A stretch of DNA of 64,000 nucleotides. Source: Cellulophaga sp. Hel_I_12. Lineage in GTDB: Bacteria > Bacteroidota > Bacteroidia > Flavobacteriales > Flavobacteriaceae. Below the pieces are notes generated by a model. That model was not told the origin of the DNA. It saw only the letters and a program-made list of their open reading frames with translations, and searched no databases. The translations under genes and the position numbers were made by a program. This document shows, in pieces, positions 1 to 8,213 of the stretch (its first letter is position 1; each line of letters starts with the position of its first letter). The stretch lies in the NCBI RefSeq assembly GCF_000799565.1, contig NZ_JUHB01000001.1:3785501-3849500 (forward strand), written 5' to 3'.

Positions 1-278
1 GAACAATTTTAAAGCTATTTTTCACAGGTAAATACGAATTTTTTTCCCTGTTATTGTATTTAATAATGGGCTGGTTGATCGTTTTTGATTTTCAAAATTT
101 AGTAGCGTCAACGACTACTTTAGGGATCAACCTATTGATGCTTGGTGGCGCTTTTTACACTGTTGGAATTCTCTTTTATGCGATTAGAAAAATACCCTAT
201 AACCACTTTATTTGGCACTTATTCGTTTTAGGAGGGAGTATGAGCCATTGGTTATTTATTTATATGGATGTGGTTTAA
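1..278 (+). CDS. TrhA/hemolysin III family membrane protein, 3' part
   Basis: The reading frame is open from the left edge of the window, so the 5' part of the gene lies outside it. The visible ~92 residues hold the last membrane segments of a hemolysin III/PAQR-type protein (TrhA family). These include a GGAFYTVGILFYA segment followed by IPYNHFIWHLFVLGGSMSHW, which carries the histidines typical of the putative metal site at the C-terminal end of the family. Characterised members are integral inner-membrane proteins linked to membrane-lipid homeostasis; the exact activity here is inferred. Downstream there is about 115 bp without genes before a convergent lipoprotein gene. Confidence 0.85.
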   Translation, partial: TILKLFFTGKYEFFSLLLYLIMGWLIVFDFQNLVASTTTLGINLLMLGGAFYTVGILFYAIRKIPYNHFIWHLFVLGGSMSHWLFIYMDVV

Positions 279-394
279 AAAAACAACCTTAATTTCTATT
301 CCATTAGAACCGGGATAATTCTACTTAAAAGAATAGAAGCTTTTAAAAGAAATATAGTTCTCTTATGGATAGTTAGAATAAACATTATAAATGT

Positions 395-2599
395 CTAATA
401 AATAATAAATAAATCTTCAATATCTCTATATACATTATAGGTTGGGTTTTTAAATATAGTTTCCATAAAATCTGTTGTTTTACGACTACTCAAATTAGGT
501 TTTATTGAATGGATTAAATATGCCTCATAACTATTTATACCTTCATATCTTTTTAACGCAACTTGTTGTACATCAAGATTATTTGTATTATATGATTGAC
601 TAATGTTCCAAGAGTTTAATTCGTTCGGTATTTTTGGTAAAATAACAGTAGAAGTTGTTTGGCTATTAAATATTATATTCCATCTGTAAATATCATTTAT
701 ACCGTCTGAATTTTCTAAAAAAATGCTACCATTAGTATGTTCCATTCCGGTTGAATTAATTTGAATATTATTCCCATTTTGTATAAAATCGATACTCCAA
801 TTTGGATATGAATAATAGGGTAGGGGTGTGCCGATTCTTTTAGTGAAATAATCCTCTAACTGCAACTCATAACGGTAATAAGTAAATTGAGTGTCAAGAC
901 TGTATAATATTCCATTACTCGGGTTAAAATTAGAACTTAAAGCCTTTCCCTGATTCCATAATAAATGACCCGATTCTTGATTAAAGTCAGCTTCGTTTAA
1001 ATAACCAAACAGTGTTAGGATTGTTGATTTACCATTGTCAGACATTGTAAATGGTGCATCGTAAAAACGTTTTTCTACTCCATCAGAAATAAATTTGGAA
1101 TAATCTATGATAAAATTATCATCAGGCAAAGGTGCATCTAAAAGCAAATAACTATAGACATTATTATTGTAATTATTACTTTTCAGATAAATTTTATCTG
1201 AATGTACAATATTAGAATTAATCAACTCCCTTGTTTCAACATGCAGGCTATCATTTTCAGGAAAATAGCTTGAATTATAAAAAGAACCGTAACCGTTAAT
1301 TTCAATATCGTTTTGATTATTAATAACCTTATAATGTTTATTGTTAACGACAGACTCTCTTTTTGGGGTTTTAAGATTAATTAATTTAAGGTTATCCCTT
1401 GTAATGTTTTGAATAGTTGATAGAGTACTAAAGTCAGCATATCCACTTGAGAATCCTGCAAAAGTTATCATAAACTCGGCAGTTTTATCAATATCGGCAG
1501 CTGTATTTAGAATCAATTCGGTACTTGAAATAGTAGCTTCTTTAATATCTAATAGTTCTCCATTTGTATCAGAAGCAAAAACATAAAACTTAGCGTAACT
1601 AGGGTTAATTGTCCCATTCTCTAAGGTTATTTTTAATAATCTCCGATGAATCATTAACCTAATGGAATATGTAGTTTTATTATCAAGATTATCATTTACT
1701 TCTATATTTAGAACGTTTTCTCCAATTGCAAAATTTTCTGGATCAAGATTATAATTTATTTCATTAGCATATAAGCCTTTAAAGATTATACTGTCATTTA
1801 TCGAAATTCTAAGGCTGTCGATCTCTGAATATGCATCAGTTATAATAGGATTTAGGGTAATTGCCTCATCTATAATTTGGCCTTCAATCAAGCTATTGAG
1901 TTTAATTTCGGGTCCTGTATTATCAGAGATAAAATTTACAGTATATGAGGTTGTATTTTTAGCATTGTCAATTGCCTCAATTTTTAAGGTATTTGGGCCA
2001 TCTGTTAAATTTAATGTTGAAATGTTTATTTTAAGTGTATCTCCTTCCACAATGGGGAGTTCAGTTTCATTTAAAAAAGCCGTGATAGCAACTACTTCTT
2101 GATTATCGGTTACAGTAAAACTAACCTCGTTTAAATCGCCATTTAGTATAGAATTTTCTAAAATTGATACTGCTGAAATTGTTGGAATTTCATTATCTAT
2201 ATAAATTATCTGTTCTGTGGAGGTACTATTTTCGTTTTTGTCGGTAGCGGTCACTTTTAAAACATAATCTTTATATTTCTGTGAATTTGCTATTTTCGAA
2301 GTGAATGTTGATACATCAATATTGATTAAATAAGGAGCAGTTGAATCTTCTCCAACTTTTTCATTATTAATAAATGCCTCAATTTTTGATATTCCACCTT
2401 CATCTTTTGCATTTATGTTTATTTCAAAACTTTTGCTAACAATAATTGGAGATGTATTCGATTTTGGAAATCCAGCAATTGAAAATGCTAAATCCGGAGC
2501 AACTATATCGGGCACTTCTTTATTTTCTGAATCAGAAGAACAGGAAAATAAAAATCCAAATAAAAAAGCCAGTAAAAGAGAAGTAGTGTATTTTTTCAT
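395..2599 (-). CDS. Large surface lipoprotein with Ig-like modules
   Basis: This is a 734-residue predicted lipoprotein. A short hydrophobic signal ends in a lipobox with Cys20 (LFSC), followed by SSDSENKE. An acidic stretch just after the cysteine is the usual export signal for surface lipoproteins in Bacteroidota, so exposure on the outer surface is inferred. Residues ~35-320 form about three bacterial Ig-like modules, seen from the recurring pattern of hydrophobic strands, TDN/DN turns and a final NTLKIEAIDN or NVLNIEVNDN motif. Residues 330-734 match no family I recognise and are rich in N, S and Y. It has its own start, and no partner is obvious among the neighbours. Function is unknown; adhesion or ligand binding is possible. 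Confidence 0.85.
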   Translation of the reverse strand: MKKYTTSLLLAFLFGFLFSCSSDSENKEVPDIVAPDLAFSIAGFPKSNTSPIIVSKSFEININAKDEGGISKIEAFINNEKVGEDSTAPYLINIDVSTFTSKIANSQKYKDYVLKVTATDKNENSTSTEQIIYIDNEIPTISAVSILENSILNGDLNEVSFTVTDNQEVVAITAFLNETELPIVEGDTLKINISTLNLTDGPNTLKIEAIDNAKNTTSYTVNFISDNTGPEIKLNSLIEGQIIDEAITLNPIITDAYSEIDSLRISINDSIIFKGLYANEINYNLDPENFAIGENVLNIEVNDNLDNKTTYSIRLMIHRRLLKITLENGTINPSYAKFYVFASDTNGELLDIKEATISSTELILNTAADIDKTAEFMITFAGFSSGYADFSTLSTIQNITRDNLKLINLKTPKRESVVNNKHYKVINNQNDIEINGYGSFYNSSYFPENDSLHVETRELINSNIVHSDKIYLKSNNYNNNVYSYLLLDAPLPDDNFIIDYSKFISDGVEKRFYDAPFTMSDNGKSTILTLFGYLNEADFNQESGHLLWNQGKALSSNFNPSNGILYSLDTQFTYYRYELQLEDYFTKRIGTPLPYYSYPNWSIDFIQNGNNIQINSTGMEHTNGSIFLENSDGINDIYRWNIIFNSQTTSTVILPKIPNELNSWNISQSYNTNNLDVQQVALKRYEGINSYEAYLIHSIKPNLSSRKTTDFMETIFKNPTYNVYRDIEDLFIIY

Positions 2600-2730
2600 G
2601 TAATTAAATTGAATCTAAAATCATTTTGAATACCGTATCTTATTTTTAAGATATTGATTTATAAGATATTGATCTAAATGATGCAAAAAATTAGAGTAGT
2701 AAGTTAATAATAATTGGAATTTTTTATATT

Positions 2731-3159
2731 CTAATCTAGAAATATTTCTTCAAAATCTTCAAAGAACGTTTCAAACTTTAGCATATTTTCATACAGAAAT
2801 AGCATCGTTTTCTGCCAGGTGTCTTTATTGTATATAGAAACCTGATCTAAACCGACATAAATTCTGGATAGTTCAGTTTGATTTTCTACATGCGCATATT
2901 CATCAAACTGAGCCTCGGGAAGATAATTTTCAAGGAGTATGGCCTTTAAAGAAATCACTTTTTCCCATAACTCAATTCTTTTTTCTAAATCTTTACTTTC
3001 TATATCTAAAGAAACCATTGCCCTTGTAGTATCAAAATAGAATTTAAAAGAGAAATCTTTAATTTTAGTGTTATATAATATCCATTTACGTGGATATGAT
3101 TTGCCAAAAGCAATCCAAAAGTCTTCTCTTAATTTTTTAGCTTCACTTCTACTGAACAT
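2731..3159 (-). CDS. DUF4268 family protein
   Basis: This is a 142-residue soluble protein with no signal or membrane segment. It starts MFSRSEAKKLREDFWIAFGK and continues with a WILYNTKIKDFSFKFYFD segment, a pattern I associate with the small flavobacterial DUF4268 proteins. Longer DUF4268 proteins are tied to restriction-like or nuclease-associated folds, but no catalytic motif is visible here. The start codon directly abuts the stop of the upstream ZIP transporter gene, so the two are probably co-transcribed and translationally coupled. Function is unknown. Confidence 0.8.
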   Translation of the reverse strand: MFSRSEAKKLREDFWIAFGKSYPRKWILYNTKIKDFSFKFYFDTTRAMVSLDIESKDLEKRIELWEKVISLKAILLENYLPEAQFDEYAHVENQTELSRIYVGLDQVSIYNKDTWQKTMLFLYENMLKFETFFEDFEEIFLD

Positions 3160-3831
3160 TTATAAAAAATATGCGATAGTTACTCCTATGATAATTACTA
3201 TCAATTTACCTAGATTAAATTTATGCCCTTCAGAGCTTTCAAATAATATTACGGTTGATATATGGAGAAAAACACCAACAGCAACGGCATTTAATTGAGA
3301 GGATATAGTAGCTAAAAAGTCAACATTTCTAGCCAAAAAAGTTCCTATCGGTGTCATGATCGAAAACAAAACCATAAACAATAAGGCGTTGATAAATTTT
3401 ATTTTTGAACTAATTAAAAAAATGCTTAGGATAATAGCGATTGGAATTTTATGGATTAATATGCCGTATAGCATAGTGTGGTGATGGTCTATGGGTACAC
3501 CTTCTAAAATAGAATGTAGGGATAAACTAATAAATAAAAGCCATGGAAACTCACTTTTTTCTTTATTGACGTGTACATGGCCGTGCTCAGCACCTTTGGA
3601 AAAAAATTCGAGAAATATCTGAAGCAAGATCCCTAACATGACATAAACACCCATAGTTTTTGTATTTCCATTTTCATAAATTTCAGGGAAAAGCTCAAAA
3701 ATGGTTAAGGCTAAAAGAAATGCACCACTAAAAGCGAGTAGTAATTTTATTCCTTCTTTCTTTTTGGGCTTCGTTAGGTAAACAAATACAAAACTTAACA
3801 AAACAGCCAAGATGGGTAGTAAATAGTTCAT
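3160..3831 (-). CDS. ZIP family metal transporter
   Basis: This is a 223-residue integral membrane protein of the ZIP (ZRT/IRT-like) family, which carries divalent metals such as zinc, iron or manganese into the cytoplasm. It has about eight hydrophobic segments. The signature residues are visible: HSILEGVPI in TM4 (H-S-x-x-E-G) and HKIPIAI in TM5, which together form the binuclear metal centre. A histidine-containing loop (AEHGHVHVNKE) lies just before TM4, as is usual. The DUF4268 gene follows with no gap. Metal specificity cannot be read from the sequence. Confidence 0.92.
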   Translation of the reverse strand: MNYLLPILAVLLSFVFVYLTKPKKKEGIKLLLAFSGAFLLALTIFELFPEIYENGNTKTMGVYVMLGILLQIFLEFFSKGAEHGHVHVNKEKSEFPWLLFISLSLHSILEGVPIDHHHTMLYGILIHKIPIAIILSIFLISSKIKFINALLFMVLFSIMTPIGTFLARNVDFLATISSQLNAVAVGVFLHISTVILFESSEGHKFNLGKLIVIIIGVTIAYFL

Positions 3832-3906
3832 TTTTATTCTTAGATTTTTATAAATTTTTTAAGGGGATAAAATTAGCGTATTTTTGTGGTAATCTTTTAG
3901 ATAGGT

Positions 3907-5073
3907 ATGGAGAATAATTTTAAAATGGTGGCCAAGACAATGTTTGGTTTTGAAGAAGTCTTGGCAAAAGAGTTACGAAAGCTGGGCGCAATAAACATCG
4001 AAGAAGGTAATCGGAGTGTAAGTTTTGAAGGTGATAAGGGTTTTATGTACAAGGCAAATTTATGCCTACGTACCGCTATAAAAATCGTGAAACCGATTCA
4101 CTCCTTCACAGTGACTAGCGAGGAAGACTTGTACAAAAAGATATATGCCTTTGATTGGAGTGACTATCTTACTGTGGATACCACGTTTGCCATCGATACC
4201 ACAATAAACTCTGAAAATTTTACCCACTCCCTGTATGTATCACAAAAAGTAAAAGATGCCATTGTGGATAAATTTAGGGCTACCGATGGTGAAAGGCCTA
4301 ATGTAGATATTAAGTTTCCAGATATTAGAATAAATATTCATATTCAAAATGACCATTGTAATGTTGCTTTAGATACTTCCGGGAAATCATTACACCAAAG
4401 AGGCTATAAAACAGCCACCAATATTGCACCTATTAACGAGGTCTTAGCTGCGGGATTATTATTATTAAGTGGTTGGGATGGTCAATGTGATTTTTTGGAT
4501 CCTATGTGTGGTAGTGGAACTATTTTGGTTGAAGCCGCTATGATTGCCTGCAATATTCCAGTGAATATAAATAGAAAAGAATTTGCTTTTGAAAAGTGGG
4601 AAGATTACGATGAAGAATTGTTCCAAAAAATTGTGGAGAGTTGTTTAAACAAAACACGTGAGTTTCATTTTAAAATTGCAGGTTATGATAAAGCCCCTTC
4701 AGCCATACAAAAGGCTCAAGATAATATTGAAAATGCCAACTTATCGGATTACATAAAAGTCGGGCAATTCAATTTTTTTGAAACTGAAAAAACGGTGGAT
4801 AGTCATTTGCATATTTTATTTAATCCACCTTATGGAGAGCGTTTAGACATAGAGATGGAAGAGTTTTACAAAAGTATTGGGGATACCCTAAAACAATTTT
4901 ATGCGGGTACTGATGCTTGGTTAATCACTTCGAATTTAGAAGCCTTAAAACATGTAGGTTTACGACCATCACGGAAAATTAAAGTATTTAATAGCCACTT
5001 AGAATCTAGACTCGTGAAATATGTGATGTATGCTGGGAGTAAAAAGGCAAAATATAACAACACAGAAGGCTAA
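3907..5073 (+). CDS. THUMP-domain class I SAM-dependent RNA methyltransferase
   Basis: This is a 388-residue RNA guanine-N2 methyltransferase of the RlmL-N/Trm14 type. Residues ~1-60 form an N-terminal ferredoxin-like part (KTMFGFEEVLAKELRKLGA). A THUMP RNA-binding domain follows at ~60-160. A Rossmann methyltransferase at ~170-375 has the SAM-binding motif DPMCGSGTILVEAA and the catalytic NPPYGERL motif. Family members methylate 23S rRNA G2445-type sites or tRNA; the exact target is inferred. A 77-residue membrane protein gene starts 3 bp after the stop codon, indicating an operon. The ATG at 3907 follows a short leader and gives the expected N terminus. Confidence 0.93.
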   Translation: MENNFKMVAKTMFGFEEVLAKELRKLGAINIEEGNRSVSFEGDKGFMYKANLCLRTAIKIVKPIHSFTVTSEEDLYKKIYAFDWSDYLTVDTTFAIDTTINSENFTHSLYVSQKVKDAIVDKFRATDGERPNVDIKFPDIRINIHIQNDHCNVALDTSGKSLHQRGYKTATNIAPINEVLAAGLLLLSGWDGQCDFLDPMCGSGTILVEAAMIACNIPVNINRKEFAFEKWEDYDEELFQKIVESCLNKTREFHFKIAGYDKAPSAIQKAQDNIENANLSDYIKVGQFNFFETEKTVDSHLHILFNPPYGERLDIEMEEFYKSIGDTLKQFYAGTDAWLITSNLEALKHVGLRPSRKIKVFNSHLESRLVKYVMYAGSKKAKYNNTEG

Positions 5074-5076
5074 TCC

Positions 5077-5310
5077 ATGATGAACTTAAAAAACAAAGCC
5101 TTAGTTTTTAATTTTATAAGTTTTACGCTACTGTTTTTAGGGATGCGTTATTTTATCGTGGAGTATCTGGCCGCAGCAAGCATTATAAAATCTATCATTG
5201 CGGCAATTTTAACCATGATTTTAGCGCCTAAATTTATGGTCATGAAAACAAAAGAAGGTACTAAATTAGTGATGAAATGGTTGTTTGTAAAAGGGTTTAA
5301 AACCTTTTAA
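5077..5310 (+). CDS. Small membrane protein of unknown function
   Basis: This is a 77-residue protein with two predicted membrane helices: ~8-26, and ~30-52, which begins AAASIIKSIIAAILTMIL. The tail is positively charged. It lies 3 bp behind the THUMP methyltransferase gene and ends 1 bp before the convergent DUF6048 gene. I do not recognise a named family. The tight spacing and normal codon use make it a real gene. Function is unknown. Confidence 0.8.
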   Translation: MMNLKNKALVFNFISFTLLFLGMRYFIVEYLAAASIIKSIIAAILTMILAPKFMVMKTKEGTKLVMKWLFVKGFKTF

Positions 5311-5311
5311 G

Positions 5312-6079
5312 CTATTCTTTAGGAGGTGTTTTTTCGTTCTCTTTTTTGGTATTTTTAGCCTCTTTTTTCTTCTTGTAAAGCGGAATAAAATAACTTAAGG
5401 AATAGTTATAACTAGCGCCAAACTTACTGTTATCGGTTACTTTATTGAAGCCTGGAATCCAGAGGTTAGGAAAACGATCATCTTCCTTATTGGTAATTAA
5501 TAGCCCTAGCCGAACACTTGCTCCTAAGTATATATTAGAAAATAACTCCACTTTAGTGCCAATAACAGCCTCGATCCAAGAAGCATTTAAACCACTAAAT
5601 TCTTCAGCAATATCAGAACCAAATGCGAATTGTTCGTTTTCGAAATATCTGTTGGTGCTAAAAACTTGATAATTATTTAAGGTATTGCTAAACGTACTAA
5701 AAGCATATCGACCACCAACATGAATTAAATTATTCATACCAAACCAATTTTCATATACATTGTAGTCAACACCCAATTTAAGGTAACTACCAGAGGTAGT
5801 GAAATTGTATACATCTTCTTGTTTTGTTAGTTCTTCATTTCCTAATTCTGCTGCTGCAAATAAATTTTGTTTGAGTCTGTAGTCACCGACTAATTCTAGT
5901 CCAGTATAGTCTTCATCTAAAGTTGAAAGTACTATTTTACTTAAATCAACCCCAACTCTGAGTCCGTATTTTTGTGTTTTTGGTACCGTATCTTTGGGTT
6001 GTAGATCTATAGGTTTACTTTGTGACCAAACGAAAGAAACCATTAAAAAAAGACAAATACTAATGGAATATTTTGACAT
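5312..6079 (-). CDS. DUF6048 family outer-membrane beta-barrel-like protein
   Basis: The protein has an N-terminal signal peptide (MSKYSISICLFLMVSFVWSQ) and a body of alternating beta strands. Strands such as LRVGVDLSKIVLS and GGRYAFSTFSN suggest a small outer-membrane or periplasmic barrel, and the C terminus is lysine-rich. I choose the ATG at 6079 because it gives a compact signal peptide; a longer start at 6100 would add seven residues. It forms the conserved flavobacterial trio rlmD-DUF6452-DUF6048, with a short overlap to the upstream lipoprotein gene. Function is unknown. Confidence 0.82.
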   Translation of the reverse strand: MSKYSISICLFLMVSFVWSQSKPIDLQPKDTVPKTQKYGLRVGVDLSKIVLSTLDEDYTGLELVGDYRLKQNLFAAAELGNEELTKQEDVYNFTTSGSYLKLGVDYNVYENWFGMNNLIHVGGRYAFSTFSNTLNNYQVFSTNRYFENEQFAFGSDIAEEFSGLNASWIEAVIGTKVELFSNIYLGASVRLGLLITNKEDDRFPNLWIPGFNKVTDNSKFGASYNYSLSYFIPLYKKKKEAKNTKKENEKTPPKE

Positions 6080-6560
6080 GGGCAGCATTTTGATTTTCAA
6101 TAGTATCTTTTACAATTTCAATTCTTTTTATCCAATTATTCGAATCTGTCGTTAAGCGCTCTGATAAATTTTGGTAATTAGCAATAAATCCGCAGGCTCT
6201 TGATACAAAAACCTCTGTTGTCGAATAATCAAAAGTAAGGACATCCTCATTATCGTTCACGGCATCAGTGGTCGTATTTGTGGTGAAACTAAATGTAGTG
6301 CTGATGGCATCAATCTTTAGCGGAAGTTGAATAGAATCTGCAGCCGTATTCGGGATAATTGCTCCGTAAGTAACTCCTTCAAGTTGTCCTTTAATTCTTA
6401 GATTTTGAGGTGCTTTTAAAGTCTCCGTATCCGTCGCATTATCATAAAATCGTATCACCAATAACGGTGTGGTTCCATCCACACAGATATCATCTTTTTC
6501 ACAAGAGTTAATCCCAATGAAAATAATGATAAGGATTACTATAAATATAATTTTCTTCAT
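6060..6560 (-). CDS. DUF6452 family lipoprotein
   Basis: This is a lipoprotein of 166 residues. The signal MKKIIFIVILIIIFIGINSC has Cys20 as the lipidated residue, followed by EKDD, an acidic surface-export type signal. The body is a beta-rich domain (TPLLVIRFYDNATDTETLKA). I choose the ATG at 6560. The longer frame up to 6638 would add 26 non-signal residues and run into the end of the rlmD gene. Its 3' end overlaps the start of the DUF6048 gene, suggesting coupled translation. Both products are envelope proteins and may work together. Function is unknown. Confidence 0.82.
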   Translation of the reverse strand: MKKIIFIVILIIIFIGINSCEKDDICVDGTTPLLVIRFYDNATDTETLKAPQNLRIKGQLEGVTYGAIIPNTAADSIQLPLKIDAISTTFSFTTNTTTDAVNDNEDVLTFDYSTTEVFVSRACGFIANYQNLSERLTTDSNNWIKRIEIVKDTIENQNAAHVKIFH

Positions 6561-6579
6561 ATACCTTTTATCTAGAAAC

Positions 6580-7989
6580 CTATCGCCTTTCCAAAAGTAC
6601 AACATTTTCAACATGATGTGTTTGCGGAAACATATCAACAGCTTGTGTTTTTGTTATCCTGTACATTTCTTTCAGCATTTCAAGGTCACGAGCCTGTGTA
6701 GCGCTATTACAACTTACATAAACCACTTTTTTAGCCGCTATTTTAATGATTTGTTCTACGACATCCTTATGCATACCATCACGTGGTGGATCTGTTATGA
6801 TAATGTCTGGTGTGCCATGTTGCTTTATGAATTCTGAATTGAAAATATGTTTCATATCACCAGCAAAAAAAGTAGTGTTCTCAATATGATTTAAAATGGC
6901 ATTGGCTTTTGCATCTGCGATCGCTTCAGGTACAGATTCAATACCGACGACTCTTTTGGCTTTTTTAGCGACAAATTGTGCTATGGTACCTGTGCCGGTA
7001 TATAAATCATACACAACTTCTTCTCCTGTTAAACCGGCGAAATCTCTAGTAATCTTATAGAGTTCGTAAGCTTGTTGAGAGTTCGTTTGATAGAATGATT
7101 TTGCGTTGATTTTAAACTTTAAGCCTTCCATTTCTTCAAAAATATGATCTCTTCCTGCAAAACAAGTGATATGTTGATCATAAATGGTATCGTTCTGTTT
7201 TTGATTTACTACATATAATAAGGAGGTAATTTCTGGAAACGTTTTGGCTAAATGATTTAAAAGCAATTCTCTTTTTTCCGTATCATTTTCAAAAAACTGA
7301 ATCAATACCATGATTTCTCCCGTTGATGCCGTCCTAATCATCATGGTGCGTAATAAGCCAAATTGATGTCTAGGGTTAAAAAACGACAAGTCATTTTTTA
7401 TGGCGAAATCTTTAGTCTCTAAGCGGATGGCATTTGATGGATCTTCTTGCAAATGGCATTTTTTAATATCTAAAATTTTATCCCACATTCCCGGAATGTG
7501 AAAGCCTAGCGCATTTCTATCTGTAATTTCTTTTTTAGAATTTATTTCATCCAAGGACAACCAACGACTATCAGAAAACGAGAATTCCATTTTATTTCTA
7601 TAGAAATACTGCTTTTTTGAGCCTAAAATTGGACTTATTTCAGGTAGTTCAAGATGACCAATTCTTCGTAAATTGTTTTCAACTTCTTTTTGTTTGTAAA
7701 ACAGTTGATGTTCATAGCCCATGTCTTGCCATTTACAACCCCCACAAGTTCCAAAATGCTCGCAGACAGGTGTTACTCTTTTGTCGGATAAGCTGTGAAA
7801 ATTAATAGCGCTACCTTCAAAATAGGCTTTGCGCTTTTTGGTGGTTTGTACATCTACAACATCACCAGGTACAGCATTGTTTAAAAAAATTACACGCCCA
7901 TCAGGAGCTTTTCCAATAGTTTTTCCCTTAGCGCCTGCATCCACTACAGTGACCTTCTCAAAAACTGTTCTATTACTTTTTTTACGCAT
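6580..7989 (-). CDS. rlmD: 23S rRNA (uracil(1939)-C5)-methyltransferase RlmD
   Basis: This is a 469-residue RNA m5U methyltransferase of the RumA/TrmA family. It has an N-terminal TRAM domain (~8-70) and a [4Fe-4S] cluster motif (CEHFGTCGGCKWQD) with a fourth cysteine around KKCHLQ. The SAM-binding region reads DLYTGTGTIAQFVA, and the catalytic cysteine lies in VSCNSATQARDL near residue 430. These match RlmD, which methylates U1939 of 23S rRNA. Bacteroidota often carry one enzyme of this family, so a shift in target site (U747/U1939) cannot be excluded. It heads the operon with DUF6452 and DUF6048 genes. Confidence 0.92.
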   Translation of the reverse strand: MRKKSNRTVFEKVTVVDAGAKGKTIGKAPDGRVIFLNNAVPGDVVDVQTTKKRKAYFEGSAINFHSLSDKRVTPVCEHFGTCGGCKWQDMGYEHQLFYKQKEVENNLRRIGHLELPEISPILGSKKQYFYRNKMEFSFSDSRWLSLDEINSKKEITDRNALGFHIPGMWDKILDIKKCHLQEDPSNAIRLETKDFAIKNDLSFFNPRHQFGLLRTMMIRTASTGEIMVLIQFFENDTEKRELLLNHLAKTFPEITSLLYVVNQKQNDTIYDQHITCFAGRDHIFEEMEGLKFKINAKSFYQTNSQQAYELYKITRDFAGLTGEEVVYDLYTGTGTIAQFVAKKAKRVVGIESVPEAIADAKANAILNHIENTTFFAGDMKHIFNSEFIKQHGTPDIIITDPPRDGMHKDVVEQIIKIAAKKVVYVSCNSATQARDLEMLKEMYRITKTQAVDMFPQTHHVENVVLLERR

Positions 7990-8080
7990 AGCGCAAAAAT
8001 AGGATGTTTTTCGATAATTAGCGGAATGTTTATGATTTTAAAACCTATAAATTATTGGAAAAGTAGTGTTCTAAATAATT

Positions 8081-8109
8081 TTGGAATCCTGAAAGATTTT
8101 GTATTTTTA
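8081..8109 (+). promoter_or_regulatory. Probable Bacteroidota promoter of rocD
   Basis: A TTG at 8081-8083 is followed after 18 bp by TATTTTTA at 8102-8109, close to the Bacteroidota -33/-7 pattern (TTG, about 19 bp, TAnnTTTG). A leader of about 100 bp follows. It holds a short hairpin at 8146-8161 (TTTCGTAACTACGAAA) before the rocD start codon. Assignment is by position and pattern only. Confidence 0.4.
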
Positions 8110-8213
8110 TGGTTCTACAAGGATGATTTCTCTCCCACGCTGAATTTTCGTAACTACGAAAGGATAAAGGTACAGAAGGAATTGCTAAATTTTTATTTTT
8201 AAAATAAGTACTA

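Noticed and set aside
6561..6638. 26-residue extension of the DUF6452 lipoprotein
   Set aside because: It would hide the lipoprotein signal behind a non-signal segment and overlap the end of rlmD.
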